Assembly: GCF_037975245.1 (NCBI RefSeq)
Contig: NC_092565.1
Location: 18,391,999 to 18,455,998, forward strand
DNA: 64,000 nucleotides
Direction: 5' to 3'
From: Apostichopus japonicus
Lineage: Eukaryota > Echinodermata > Holothuroidea > Aspidochirotida > Stichopodidae
Shown: in pieces, positions 1 through 13,552 of the stretch
How positions within the stretch are numbered: position 1 is the first letter of the stretch
Layout: each line of letters begins with the position of its first letter
The notes under the pieces: generated by a model
What the model was told of the DNA's origin: nothing
Database searches by the model: none
The model's input: only the letters and a program-made list of their open reading frames with translations
Program-made: the position numbers and the translations under genes

Positions 1-770
1 TATCTTTTAGAGATAGTGAGGAGGAAAGAACATTGGTCCATTCCTGTTGTTCACTTGTGTTTTTGTGACTGCCAGCTGTATTGAGATACTGTAATATCTT
101 TATCACCTTTCATACTGGTCGTGATTCAGCGTCATATCTATTTGTCCGTGATATGAAATCGTAATTCAGAAAGTAGAATGATCCTGAATTATTAGGAAAC
201 AGATCACGGATTTCTGCCTAGGTAATAGTAACTACTGTAGGTTCATACAAATTTTCATCATTGTATTTTTAACCGTCTTGAGAAAATCTGCGCATGGTTG
301 CGGTGAAAAAGGGATCACCGTGAAACTGTGTCGCTGACATCGTTTGTGTTATCTACAAGTATGAAGGGCAGACTTAAGTTAAAATGTTGTTATGTTCTCA
401 TACCGTTATTTAATATCAGTGTTGCGCTACAGTAACTTCACTCTCTCGTCAAAATGAGCGTCAAAACCTTTACAAGCGTTTGGATTTCTAAGCGTCCGTA
501 TATCAGATATCCGTGATATGTTTCTCAAGACTGTCATACTTTCTCGCCGGTTTTAGTCAACTCCTTGTGACCTTTGACCTTTCTTGCTCATTCCCTCCTC
601 CCCCACCCCTACCCCCTACATTATAATGTTTTTGGCGTGAGTTTAGGTAAACACTTGATACTTTATCAGTTAATACTTACATTTTTTTATCCCCCTCTTC
701 CCTTCTCTATTTCTTTTCCATTGATATTTTGGTTTGACTTTTATCTCTATTTTTTTCTCTCTCCTCTCAG
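1..770. other. Non-coding flank, nothing recognised
   Basis: No open frame, repeat or RNA gene is supported here. The last 60 bases or so are very pyrimidine-rich and act as the polypyrimidine tract of the candidate exon that follows. If that exon is real, this stretch is intron of a gene whose 5' part lies outside the window. Confidence 0.5.
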
Positions 771-834
771 CCTGTATTCCTCCACTTTCACCTGAAGGTC
801 GCTCCATCCAATGGTCAGTCTTCTAGTAATTCAG
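771..834 (+). CDS. Candidate internal coding exon (unidentified gene)
   Basis: A long T/C tract ending in ctctcctctcag gives a strong 3' splice site, and the segment ends tcag followed by gtaacc, an acceptable donor. The 64-base segment is open in its first frame (21 codons, beginning PVFLHFHLKV and ending NGQSSSNS, plus one base). A second frame is closed and a third ends in TAG. The single leftover base matches the two-base lead of the candidate terminal exon at 14502, so the two could join in frame across a 13.7-kb intron. No domain is recognisable and the exon is very short, so this is a splice-signal prediction only. It could be chance, or a UTR exon. Confidence 0.28.
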
Positions 835-3797
835 GTAACCAAGAGTACACACCACCCTCTGGTCGCTCTTGTTTTCCCTGTGCCTTAATGTAACCCATGC
901 CTCTCATCCTTCTACATCACAATTATGCACTGATTTAGCACCGCTACATGTGAGTATACGTTGCCAGCCATTTTTCTGCCTTATTTTATTTTTATTTTGC
1001 CCATTTTGCACACCCTGCAGTTTTAATTGTTTTTTTTTCTCTCATCCTGTGGTTATTTTTTGTGTATATTGTGTGGCCTTAAATCAGTAAATATTCAATG
1101 TGTTGATGTTTTAAACAAGCCAATAAGACATATTGAGGCATTGGGGGGGGGGGGGTGGGTGGGTAATAGTGTTTGTTTTTACAGTTATGGGAGGTTGAGG
1201 AGGGGAAAGGGGGAGTGACACTGCAGACTTTTTTTTTATATTCAGAAGTGGAGCCTGTTCTACACAGACTAGGAATTTCCATAGGTCTTTTGGTGGGGAA
1301 AAGTCTGTTGGTTTGAACAACCGAAAATGAAATACATAAATTTATTATGCAATTGAAAGCTCAATATTACCATTTTGATATCAAATTCAGGTAATCTGTT
1401 ATGTGTAAGTGTCATTTCAGTAGGAACAGTTGCATTCCACTTAAAGTTGTGGGCTGTGGGGGAGGGGGGCGGCGAGGGTGGGAAGGGTGTCCAGTATGTT
1501 GTCTAGTATCTCTGGTGACCCTTGTTCAATGTCATGTTTTATTTGATAGATTATGTATGAAAATGTGTCAATGGATGTTCACCTTGGTATTCACAGTCAA
1601 AGGTATAAATATTAGCATATAACTTAGACTAAAAATAAACGTTTTCTACTCTTTTTTTCAGTTTTAAAACAACCGTAGAGACACAGCAATACGCTGTGAA
1701 CTTTGACATTGCTGTAAAATGCTCAAATTTCCTATTTTAACAAGAAACTGTTTGAAAGGGTTGATAGTTGTAACATGTATGTAATAACCTTCCAGTGCTC
1801 CATAACAAGGGTTGGGAGGGGGGCAGAAGAGATTGTTTTATTAAAATGTAAAATCTAAAGAGGATCCTGAAGGTAACTGGAAGTAACTGGAATTGTTTTA
1901 AAGTTCTATCAATGTTTGCAAACATTTAATGATATTTGCGATCATTTTTCACTACAGTACTTAAAGTTTTGCTGCTACGAGATTTTTTTTTTTTAGTTTG
2001 CAGCGTTTTTCCTTTAATAAATTATGCAAAAAAAAGATGTTTTAAATATTATTTTGCAAAAAGAGAATAATTATAATTTTTCATGAAATAAATATTAACT
2101 AACCTTTTCTCAGTTGCCAAATGAAAATTAGCCTGCCAAAAAAAAAAAAAAAAAAAAAAAAAAATCAAACTTTTGTTCAAATTGAAAAAGTAGTCTCATT
2201 TAAAATGATCAGAACGTGCTTTGTTGCTGTGTGAACTGTTCTTAATTTATGAACCAAGCTTTAATTATTACAAATGTCTCATGTAGGGTGTTTTAATTCC
2301 AAGTAGCAGAAGCATATTATTCAAAACTCATAATTTGTGGCCATGCCAGAACCTTATGATGTTGGTGGTTATGGAAGGTTAGTCGAGGTCAACGGTAGAA
2401 AGTATTCTTACCTTCAATCCTTCAACAAGCTACAGCAGACTTCACATGTTTGTGTCGACACATAAAAAAAAACACTTGTAGAAGTTAGGTATTTATATTT
2501 GGAAGTGAACCATTGATCTTTTTCTTGAGGTAAATATATATCAACCTGAAACCTTTTAAATGTAGAAAGCTCAGAAAAATACTTTTGTGGCAATTTAATT
2601 TTGAACCTCTAATATTATGGTGCTTGTAGTAGGTCAGTTGGGGTCAGGCTTAGAAAACCACCTTTTGCCCATGGCTCATACCATAAAAAGGAGTGGTTGC
2701 AGGGTTGATAAAATATTTAGAATTAAATATAAATTATTAATTACTGGCTTCTCATGATAGTTAAATATTTAATTTCAAATATAAAGCTAGGAGGGTATCC
2801 CTGATTGAATTGTAACCATGTCATACCCAGTAACTTTGGTAAAGTTACTTGCAACTCGCAACCAAATGCAATGCAGACAGCTGGTACCCGATAGGTTTTT
2901 GCCAGGTTTAACGATAAAAGTAGATGTCTCCGACCACACATTTGTGTAAGATAGCATAGTTGGTAGTATCTATATCTGTCTCTGGTTGTATTCTTTTCAA
3001 CTCTTTCTTTCCGTTTTATTTTGTTTTTTTGCGCAATGCAAGGTTTGAGCAGCATGCTGCCATAACTCCCCTTAAATACCCTTTTGTTGAATGTCAGGAA
3101 TTGCATTGTTGCAAAAGCAATAAATTAGCATAAAGCAATAAAAAATAGAATAATTCTGTTTCTGTATTATTAGATATAAAAGGCGATCTCTAATGTATTA
3201 GGCATATTTGCTAGTTATTAGTTTGACTTTATTCCCCACACCCCAGCCTTTTACTAACACCTCTTCTGACTATCTCATATTGTAGTGGTGTGTGTGTGGT
3301 GGTTTCATTAAAAATTTGAAATAAAAGTTGTAGCACATTGGAAAAGATTGGGTAAGAGTGGTTTATACTATGGCAGAAAAGTATGAAAACTTTGCTTAAA
3401 AATGTTATTCCTTGCATGGTTAAGCTGCATCCCTTTGAAATTTGTTGTGAATCTTTGAGGGAAGCTACGCCAATAAAGAAGAAAAAAAATCTTGTTTTGC
3501 GCAAAATTTAGAAAAGTGCCCTCCTCTTCTCTTCTTTGTGAAGTTGTTCCAAATTTAAATTTGCAAATGATCTATTTTTTGGAGGTTTTGAGAGTTAACT
3601 TACTTTTAGATCTCTAAATCCTTAGTCAAATACATATCATCTTAATACTCCATATTTTATAGCAGTTTTGAAATTGAGTATCAGCTTGGTCCGGTGGAAT
3701 CGTAATCTGTGTGTCTGTATGTTTGTGTTACCTGCTGTCTGTGTTTAATGAGTGTAGAACTTTGGCATTTGACACAAAAGGAATAATTACGTGTGTT
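835..3797. other. Non-coding, no supported gene
   Basis: There are only short unsupported frames. Visible low-complexity items are a G-run near 1143, a G-rich patch near 1455-1490 and a pure A27 run at 2138-2164. A 121-codon minus-strand frame at 2741-3106 has no recognisable protein signature and is not called. Confidence 0.5.
2138..2164 (+). repeat. Poly(A) run, A27
   Basis: Twenty-seven consecutive A. It could be the tail of an old retroposed copy, since it sits after an otherwise ordinary AT-rich segment. I cannot see matching target-site duplications on both sides, so simple slippage expansion is equally possible. Confidence 0.9.
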
Positions 3798-4160
3798 CAA
3801 GGGCGTAGGAACCGGGGGGGCTTGGGGGGCGCCAGCCCCCCGGTGAAAAATATGGGGGGGCGGAAATATCATTCCGCCCCCCGCTCCGCAAGTCAAAAAA
3901 CCCCTTTTTCATTTCCAAATGAGAAAAAAATCTCATTTGGAGCACCAAATTGCATCTAAGGCCAGGTGAAAATGCAAAATTATTTACAAAATGGAGTGGG
4001 ATGTTGAAGTGTGCTATATTGCACCAAATTGCATCTGAGGCCACCTGGAAATGCAAAAAATTCCAAAGGGGAGGGGGACACCCCCTCCCCTTACACCCCA
4101 CCCCCAGGCCAGCCATCAATCTTCAGCCCCCCCACTCAAAATTACCTTCCTACGCCACTG
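3798..4160. mobile_element. Non-autonomous hAT-like element, 8-bp TSD
   Basis: The element is bounded by a perfect 8-bp direct repeat, cgtgtgtt, at 3790-3797 and 4161-4168. Its ends form imperfect terminal inverted repeats: the left begins caagggcgtaggaacc and the reverse complement of the right begins cagtggcgtaggaagg. An 8-bp target duplication with short inverted ends is characteristic of the hAT superfamily. The 363-bp length and lack of a transposase frame make it non-autonomous. Inside are poly-G/poly-C tracts that can pair with each other, and a diverged internal direct repeat (about 3940-3980 and 4019-4059) containing caccaaattgcatct. Frames across it are artefacts. Confidence 0.8.
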
Positions 4161-4168
4161 CGTGTGTT

Positions 4169-7100
4169 TGCGCTGATTTCGGGGTGTCTGCAGTTAGGTT
4201 CAATGTAAATGCAAATGAATATCTACAATACTTATTTTAAAATATTAATTAGTACATATATGAAAGTGGGATTTTGAAAATACCTCACATATACTGAGAT
4301 ATCCTTGATGTGTAAATAGAATGTCTAGACTCAGCATAAATATGTGGAATAATGGAGTCGATGCTAGTATATATTAAATTGTCAGTTAAAACCAAGGAGG
4401 CCAGATTGTCAATAGGAGAATTCTTTTCCTTTCCCTTGATTTGTTGTGCAATATATAGATGTGCTGCCTCGTTATAATTGCGGTTTATTCTTAATATTTC
4501 ATTAAGGTTATATCAACTTTTCATCTGTTATTTTTTGTTTTATACCAAAGCAGTCTTCTATGACTATAATTTGCCCATGACTATGAAATTGTAAAGAAAA
4601 AAAAGTTTCAAGTTTCAGCATGTCCTCAAACATACCGTACCTAAAATTTGATTAGCATTTTAATATATATCAAAGTTTTCTGCAAAGTAATGATATAAAA
4701 ATGGTAATGATTCATTCCTGATAATTTGTGTTTTTCCCTTTTATGTCAATTTTATCCAATTAGAAAAAATTAAAATAACATATCTTAAAGACTGATAAAA
4801 GTAATTTGGAGAAACTTTGGCAAATTTGAGTGAGGTAAAGGTAGAATATCTGGTATGTTAAGATAGTGTATTGTCTACCTTCCATGATACATTACATGAT
4901 ATGAGAACACCACATACAGTAGCCATAGTTTATCTTCATTTGTAACCAAGGTAACATACCTCAGTTTACAGTCCTTTATTAATACCTACCTGTCTTTACA
5001 CATAATTGTAATTACTCCATTTTTCTAAACCATCATCAACAGATTAAAAATCATGATTATATTTCCTTAATTATATCAAAGCATTATCTTTCTATACCCA
5101 GGTTATCTTTTTCACATCACAACACAGTTAACTCGTCTAAATTTACGTTTGCCTATCTTTATTGGTAAACATGGCTTGGAGTGACCATTATCACTAGTGT
5201 TCAAATTGCCATGGTTTCTTTCAGATCTGCTAGCCCAGCACACAAAGTAAAATTCATAAATATGTATGAACACTTTTTTTTCTTTTTTTCTCTGAAACTT
5301 AGGGTCCAATTTAGAATTGTTTACTTTCATTTGGAATCAGAATGTTCCTATAATTCAAACAAAAAGCGGTTGAAATTTTCTGTCTAACAGAGACAATAGA
5401 AAAAAAACAATGGCCAATTATTGTGATACAGTTGTTAACTGTGTTTAGTTCTCTTTAGTGCATAGTTCAATGTGTAGCTTCTTGAAAAGAATGGTAGTGC
5501 TTGGAAAGAAAGGCCAATTTTGTCTAAATGCAGTCGGAAGTTCTTTAAACAATTTATTGGTGGAGTTATTTCATGTTGAATTCCATCAATACAGAGAATC
5601 AGGAAATTTAATTGCTGTTAAAAGGAGATTTGTTTTTACAGATTTTATGGTGAGTAGAATCTTATTGTTAATTTTCTGATTCACATATTGCGTTTGAAAT
5701 AAAGGGATGTGGTGTTAAAATTTGTTGAGTTTAGTCACAGACTTCGCTCCTGTGGGTTTCATGACAGTTTTGCTGTATGGAGTTCTCCCTTATTGGTTAC
5801 TCTTATGATCTTTGGTTGCCATGGAGACGACCAATCAGGTCTTATGGATGATACTGTCTGCCTTTTGGTGTTGTTTCCTTCCTCTGTTTTAAATGCAATG
5901 TGTCTTCTCTTAAATGTTTTAGTTAAATCCACACATTGAATCACTTTCAATGCAGATGTAAGGCACTTCTTTGTTGTTTTAATTGCTTTGATTTACACAT
6001 AATTATTGATTTAGGCACACAAATGTTCAATGTTAATTATTAAGTTATGCATGTCAAACCTTTTTTCTTTCTTGAGCACAGTTTGATTCCTGCACAGCGC
6101 CCTCTATTTGGAACACCATCAATAGTGTGTAAGTGCTTTTATGTCATTTATCATAGTGTCCACTTCAAACTGTTGTTTGTTGACTTTGTACGTTGTTTTT
6201 TTTTTCAAGATGAATATAAAAATATGTGTTTAAAACCTCTTTTATCAACAGAAAGGTTTCACCAAAAACGTGGTACCCTTTGTTTTGTTTTTTTGTTTTT
6301 TTTTGTTTTGTTTTTTACCACCAAAATGTGGCTTAAACATTTGATAGATGTTTAGGTTTGTGGTTACGATGCCTAAGGCTAGGTAACCTTTGCAATAGTG
6401 CTGGCGTGTGTGTAGGAGTATGTGTGTGAGGATGTGTGTCTGTCTGTCTGTATTACGGCCAGCTGGTAGAAACGATATCTCAAGAAGCACAAGTTGAGTC
6501 AATGTCATGCTTGGTAGATAGATGTCCCATGATGTGTAGATGTGCCCTATTGTGTGTGGTTCCCATCTCATGCATAAAGATGAGTGGGCGGGGCTTAAAG
6601 TAAAAGGTTTTTTTTCCATCGTGTTCTTGTCTGTCTGTTTTGTTTCTTGCCTCATCTTTTAACCTTTTTCAATCCTGTGAGCTCCTTTTATAGTTGATTG
6701 TAGCAATTCTTTATTTTTATAATGAAAATCTTTTCGGTGGCTTCATTGTCATCGAAAGATTTTTCAGAGGTTAATAGTTGACAAAGACTCACCTACTTAA
6801 AACAAAACTTAAATTAAACACCTTATGGCTTGACAATATTTACACTGCTCTGTTCCGGCCACGCTTTGTGGAAGAACTTTTCCTCACACTGAGCATAAAT
6901 TTGTAATAATATCTGATTGTTTAAGAGATATTATAATGAGGGTTAGACCCAAAGTAAAGTATTACTCGTGATTGCTTGTAACTTTATTTGAATAAAACTG
7001 ATTAAAACTTGTGCCCAATACAGAGATTATATTTAGAGATTCTGAGAAATCACTGGACGAAATTAAAAACTTGAGCAAGCTTTGTTATTTCATAATCGTG

Positions 7101-7755
7101 ACTTGTGGCTCATGTCAGTTTTATCAGAAAATATCAAACGTACCAGAAATACGTTAGACTCAGCGAGAACTTTGTGATTGAATACCAGACAAACAGGAAT
7201 CTTCTGAAGTTTGAGAAAACCATCTCTATGAGGCAACAAAACTCTAAAGGCTCTGGAAAAAATATATAAAGGCATGGTTTGATATTGGAATTTTGCATTG
7301 TTGGTGAGGTTTGAGGGGGGGGGGGGAGAAATATTTCTTGTTTTGTTACATTCTGTAAGTCAAAGATAGAAATACTAATGAACTTCTTGATGCCATAAGG
7401 ACATCTTCAAACTCAGGAAACCCTAATGAGATTTTTGGCCTGTGAATAAATGTTCTGTTTGAAGTATTACAAATATTATATCAACAGCATCACAGGTGAC
7501 GTCAATTTTTTTTTTTGGTCACCTTAAGCTATTAAGTGGGACACAATGTCAAAAAACGACATGATTGCACATAGATGTTTATTGCCTTGTAAACTGGGGC
7601 ACGTTTATGTAAATACATTCAAGACAGACTGTACTTTGTTATCCCAGTTTATAGTTTAAATAAATTAATTCCAAAATTTTGAGCAAACATTTCCTTGAGA
7701 ATTAATGTTAAAAAAGGGTTTTTTGTTTACAATTTGAAATAAAATCTAGGAATAA
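4169..7755. other. Non-coding, nothing recognised
   Basis: AT-rich sequence with short frames only. A 73-codon frame near 5458-5679 and a 136-codon minus-strand frame near 6245-6655 show no family signature and the latter runs through T- and TG-rich simple sequence. A G-run occurs at about 7315-7327, and a TGACGTCA palindrome at 7497-7504. Confidence 0.5.
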
Positions 7756-7895
7756 AAATTTCTGTGGCCTCCAGTTTGATGAACTAGTTCAAAGATTTAG
7801 AGAAGGTTAAATTCAAAGAATGAATATAAATTTCTGTGGCCTCCAGTTTGATGAACTAGTTTCAAAGATTTTAGAGAAGCGTAAATTCAAAGATG
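7756..7895 (+). repeat. Tandem duplication, 72-bp period, two copies
   Basis: Both copies start aaatttctgtggcctccag, at 7756 and 7828, and continue through gatgaactagtt and a shared run of about 60 bases with a few single-base indels. The divergence is low, so the duplication is fairly recent. Confidence 0.85.
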
Positions 7896-9145
7896 AAAAA
7901 GAGTGTTTATTCATCGAAAGAGTCTATGTGAGAAGAAAAGAAACAAACATTTGCTCCGGGAGATGAAAAGTTGCAGTAAATCTAACGAGAAATTTCAAAG
8001 CATCACTTCTTGATCATTTTATTTTAGTCTCTATTTTTTGGGGAGGGGGGGAGGGGGATGGTATTTATAATTTTGTGACAATCTTTGTAGTCGCAGTTTT
8101 TTGGTGACAAAAACTGATGGAGTGAGGCATCGTTGTGCTTTTTTTAGTACCATCAAAACGATCCTTGGTAATGCTTGAATTTTATGGTTCCTTGATGATT
8201 ATTAGAAATTTTGATAGTTTTGCAGTTTTTAACTACTTCAAATATGTACTCCCTGTTTCTTCTGTTTGAAAATTCTTTTTAATGAGATATTGAATAGTTT
8301 GGTGCTGTTTTGCTACGATTAATTCTGCTTAATTAGGGTGACGATATTTCTTTGGTTGAAAAAGTGGAAGACACCTCATTATAGTGCAGGTAGCAGATGA
8401 CTAAGGAGTTAATACTAATTTGGTTTAGCCGTAAGAGGTAAAATGGCGACATCCCTAATGTTACAAAAAATATTTATATCGAGAAATAGGTTCATAACCT
8501 TCTAATAGTCTTAGCACTGAATTGTTGCAACTATGTTTCCCATTTAGCGCAGCTATTTACCCGCCAAGCTTGTGGAGCTAATTTGTGGCAATCGGTCATG
8601 TTTCTGTATTGAGAGACGATTATATAATGCTTCCAAAACATTCACCGATAAAGATTTGTGCTACATTCATAATAATTTTTTAGTTTGCTTATCGATAATA
8701 AACAACGTTATTTGTTAACGTCACAAAAAGACCTGTGGTAAATTGTGACCACTTAGTTTTAATCAGGAGGGGAGGAGGGGGCTATATTTATTTTTAGATT
8801 GTAAAAACGGTAGGAAGACTACAATTAATCAGGGTTTTTATGGTATCCTTCTCCTTAATACAATCATACAGATTATTATGGTTGTATTGTGCCTGTAAAC
8901 CGATATATCCCAAACCATTTGATATTTACACGTTATGTACATTCTAAAGCTATCATACAAAAGGATATGTGCTGGTTAATACAGCAGTCTGGTTGTCCTT
9001 GAAAAACAGCGGTGAGAAATCAACCTTTGAATGTTAAGACTTTCTAATGCAAATCTAAAGTAACAGTGTGTTTCACTTATAGTTTATATTTAATTTTATT
9101 TCCTTTTATTTTTTTATTCTTTTTATTATTTCTTTTTTTTTTGTA
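7896..9145. other. Non-coding, nothing recognised
   Basis: Ordinary AT-rich sequence with G-rich patches near 8040-8058 and 8767-8780. No splice-bounded frame or repeat is visible. Confidence 0.5.
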
Positions 9146-9281
9146 GCAATTGTTAGGTTTCTTGTTTCAGACAAAGATAATATTTTCAGGTACCTTGTGG
9201 TTATCGTTAAAATGCAATTATTGGGCTTCTTGTTGTAGAAAAAGATAATATTTTCAGGTACCTTGTGTTATCGTTATAATG
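9146..9281 (+). repeat. Tandem duplication, 68-bp period, two copies
   Basis: The segments from 9146 and from 9214 share gcaatt, cttgtt and then aagataatattttcaggta. Differences are scattered substitutions and one base lost near ttgtg(g)tta. This is a local duplication with no coding sense. Confidence 0.85.
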
Positions 9282-12244
9282 CAGGGTGGAGTACCACGAG
9301 GAGAGATTTTGATAAGTGTTATTACTCCAACTGCTGCTTCAATGGCATCCCAGTCATTGTGACTGCCATTTTATTCTTTCATTCTTTGTTTTTTTTTGGG
9401 GGGTGGGGGGTGATTGAATCGTTGTTTGAAGGATCACCTACTTCAATGTATTTATATTAGAGAGGGCTGTCAGTTGCATTAACCGTGGTGGTTTCAATGG
9501 TACTACTGTGTATCGATACTTCAGATTAGTCGCACGACATACAGCCACAGACAGTTACAAATACTGTGACGAATTAATATAAACAGGAATCGTAAATCAA
9601 TTCTGTCCTGACACTGAACATCAAACATTTTTGGGAGGCTGTTAAAAAGAGCGAATGATAAATGATGTAAAGTCATAAATCATGAGAAAAATCAATTGAT
9701 TCTTTTATTCTGTCATTACTGTGAATTATTACCACAGCTGTGAGTATATATACATCTATATTGATCTACTGTCTATTAACAAGCATTGCTAATTCTCTCT
9801 CCCGCCCCCCCCCTCCTTCTTTTTCTTGTCAAATACTCCATGCGGTAAAGTACCTCTCTCCAACCAGATAACCCTCGACGACGACGAGGTATCATACGAA
9901 CAATAGCTAATTTATTACTCATAGATCGTTCCCCGTTATATTGACAAAAGCCACTAAAGTTTTCTTTAACCCCTCAAGTACGGTATAGCTTGTTTGTGTA
10001 ATAAAGATGGCGATGAAATAATTAACAGGATTCAAGTGGGTCGAAATGATTCATTAGTGACACTTAGGAGTAATCGATATAGATTAAAAATTATTACCGT
10101 AATTATTAAGAGAGAGAGATAGCAACATTAAGAGGCGCTGTAGGGCCGACGGAACGACCGCCCTACGTCACCGTTCAAGGTGTTCTTGTCTCACCTGAGT
10201 TTGGCAAATTTGAACAGAAAGCCACAAATGGGCTGCACCAACCACAGCAACAGATTAATAACTGTTTGTTTCATTATGGTTAATTGTTGTTAGTATATTA
10301 AAATGCCAAAATTAATTAGACCTCAGCTGTCAGAAGTTTTTTTTTCTTGGATCATAAAAAAGGGTTCAAAGTTATTATAGTGACGTATGGCATGAAATGG
10401 TATACGATGGGTTGACTTAAGGCTTAAAATACAGGGGAAAAAATAGAAAAACAACTTTACAATAGTGATATGTACAAGAAGGTCGAGGGGGTGTGGGTGG
10501 GGGAATTGAAGGATATGCTGTGTGCAAGTATTCTTCCCTCCCGACGGTATCAAGGTATGGCAGCAATATTTTACTTGTGAAATACAAAGTAATTTGCATT
10601 GCATATTAAAATGTTTAAAAGACAAACCATTTGTAATGTTCTTTATATAAGGTTATCCAGAGTTCTTTAGTAATGATATTAAACAGATTGATTTGCATAA
10701 ATAGTGGAACTGCCATAAAAACAGTAGTGATGGGTTAGCAATTAAGTGAAGTGAAAATACATATCAGTACATGAAAACACCCACAGACCATTTCATATAT
10801 TAATAATAATAATGTTGCAATTGTCTACTACACGAATGTAGATACAGTATTTTTGGCCTCCTGATGTTGTATTACAGGGGAGGGGGAGGGGGTGGGAGAG
10901 GTGTGTAAGGGAGGAGAAAAGATTTGGGGTGTATTGCTTTCATTTAAAGAATTCTGCCTTTATAGATTTGGCCATAACGTCATAAAATTTGAAGTAAAAC
11001 TTTGTAGTTTTTAATCGTTTTTGAATTTTGTAGCTAGTCATCTTTTTTTTCGAAGCAAGTTTGGAAGGTTATGTAATCCTCCATAAATACCATTATTCTT
11101 GCAGGTATTTCTTCGGGTTAGTTAAGTAAAATTCAATCCGTGTAAACTGCCATTCTTTGAGGAAGGGCAAAAAGTTAAACTCCAACATCAAAAATTAAGC
11201 ATCAACTTGTATTTTGGAAATATTTGTTGACAATGGCAACTTGCCACTTTTTAATTTTTTTTTTTTTTTTTTTTTCCTTTATGAATTTAAGGACTTACTG
11301 AGTATTTACAGAGCCTCAAAATTATGACTATAATTCATCATCTAGCTTTAGGTGTATTTACCTATTTTTCCATGTTTTGTTTTCATCCTACAATTTCAAC
11401 AAATCCACCCTTCTTACATGTCTGTTTATGAGTGTGAACTTTACATTGTTTAATTGCGTTTGGAGAGTTTTGCAGTGGTGTGTCGTCCAATGTTTGTCCC
11501 CAATACATCAAAGATATCAAGTTCACTACAGACGTACTAATTGCACGTTTAAACTGATGTGTTGTTCAACAGTATTGATAGCTCAAAAGTTGGTTTTATT
11601 TGAAGGATGAGTAGAAATCAATGGAAGTATATACTTTATATATAAACCCAGCTGAACAATATAGCTTAATACCGTTTGATGATGTCAGAGTTATATTTCT
11701 GCCAGTATATTTCACTTTTCATGTATGTTGAAGTTTGAGTTTTGACACTCTGATGTTACATTTAAGCTGCAAACGTACCTAAATGTATATATTTGGAGGG
11801 AAAAACAGACACATACAAGGAGGAAGTTGTAATTGTAATGACAATTTATTTGTCTAAGGAAACCTGAAAAGTTGACTTTTCTGTTTTTCGTTCAGGTTTC
11901 TTTCAATTATTTAAGTATGCTCAAATGGAAATGGAAATGATAATTGTTTTAGTCATTTTGCAGAAGCAGACTGTTGACTGCAGTGATTAAGCGTAATGCC
12001 TAAGGAAAAGGCGTAACCATGTAATATAAAAAACTTGTCAGTAGTCTAAAACACATACTGTGGTACCACCACAGCACTCTAGCAGAGTTGACATGGACTG
12101 GAGTAACAACTGGATGGCACTGAGCTACAGTGTACCAGTAGAGTTAGCACAGACTGGTATTAACCCAATGCTAAATAAAAAGGGTTAGTGCTTACTGTGG
12201 TAGTACTCACAAGATATGGGCTGTACATGGTAGTAGTAACTATG

Positions 12245-12249
<5 letters not shown>
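9282..12249. other. Non-coding, nothing recognised
   Basis: No supported gene. The stretch holds simple tracts (C-run near 9803-9812, G-rich patch at 10878-10915, T-run at about 11255-11275). A short GC-richer patch near 10130-10180 contains a weak complementary pair around tagggc and gccctac. Otherwise featureless. Confidence 0.5.

Positions 12250-12293
<44 letters not shown>
12250..12293. repeat. (AT)n microsatellite
   Basis: About 22 uninterrupted dinucleotides. It is the smallest of the longer AT arrays in the window. Confidence 0.95.
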
Positions 12294-12297
<4 letters not shown>

Positions 12298-12632
12298 TGT
12301 AGTATTTCCTTACAGTGATATGGTCATACATAGTTAAAGATGCTACCATACATTTGCTATGAATCTTTGGAAGGCCAAAGCTAAGATTGGAAAGTCTTTG
12401 TTTCTAAAATGTAACACACTTTCTCAATTTTTCAACCTGCAAGAAACTTTTGATACAAAAGTTTGAGGTTTAAAATGGATTTTCATGTCAAGAGATGTTA
12501 GAGAGGAAAGTGTAAGCTTTAATCTTAGTGCAGTCATTCAAACGATTCATTCCAGGTTCAAGGAATAATTTTGTCCGGTATCGCATCTCCAAATGATGTG
12601 CAAAAAGCTATACAAGTGCAAGGATGTTACAC

Positions 12633-13112
12633 TAAGGTGACCATATTTGCCTGACTGGAATCAGGGACATTTATTGCATCACTGATATGGGGGAGGGGTC
12701 TAAGGGGAGGGGGTGTCCCCCTTGGAAAATTTTCAAGTGCCTAAGGTGCTTAGATGTAAAATGGTGATATTAAGAAGCACTTTTTAAATCAATTTTATTT
12801 TCAAAAATGTAGCTTTTTCTTAGATGAAATTTACTTACTTTATGAAAGAGTGCTAGGCTAGATCGATCTAGCATATTTTAACAGTGTTTCTACTTTATAC
12901 TGACCCACCTGAAATACTGGTTAGTTCCGTTCTGCGACTGCACACTTGACTAAATTTTGTTTTTACAATTATTTTACTAATCATGTGGGATATTTTCAAA
13001 ATTCCTGAACATTTTTGACGAATCGGGGACATTTTTTGGGACACTTGTTCATCGAGACATCACACTGTAATCGGGGACTGTCCCCGAAAATCGGGGACGT
13101 CTAGTCACCTTC
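12633..13112. mobile_element. Non-autonomous hAT-like element, 8-bp TSD
   Basis: A perfect 8-bp direct repeat, tgttacac, flanks the element at 12625-12632 and 13113-13120. The ends are inverted: the left starts taaggtgaccatatttg and the reverse complement of the right starts gaaggtgactagacgtcc. The right end carries several copies of tcggggac, and the left carries a related tcagggac, so the inverted homology is longer but degenerate. Length is 480 bp with no transposase. The 8-bp duplication points to hAT. The internal G-rich/C-rich block (about 12690-12725) resembles the one in the 3798-4160 element. Confidence 0.75.
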
Positions 13113-13552
13113 TGTTACACAGTTTTCTTACACAGGAATCCCATAGTATTTTATAAGAGACAAACCTACTACACAAAATTGAACAGTAAATAATTCCTTG
13201 CAGTTAGTATAAAACTTATTCTATATACCGATGCAATTTTTTGACTCGCCTTGTTCAGTTTGTATACATTTGTTTAATTTGTCATTCTGTCAACAAAATA
13301 TGTGAGGAGTAAACAAAGAAAAAACAAACTTCCTTAATGAGCAATAACGAGATCATTAGTGAGTAGTTAATGCATTATTAATGTGGTCAAATATTTATCC
13401 AATACATTCTTCAATTGTACTTTATTGAGGACAGGATTAAGGTTATTCATAGCAAGGTGAAGGATGATGAATTGTGTATTTCCTTTCAATATTGGAATAA
13501 ATATATCTATAGGGTGACTATTAAAAGCCACCACCGTACAGTACATCCAGTG

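Noticed and set aside
2741-3106. 121-codon minus-strand frame
   Set aside because: No recognisable domain and no splice sites that make sense. Length is possible by chance in a window this size.
5458-5679. 73-codon frame with ttttacag just before its end
   Set aside because: No donor/acceptor pair bounds it, no domain is recognised, and base composition equals the background.
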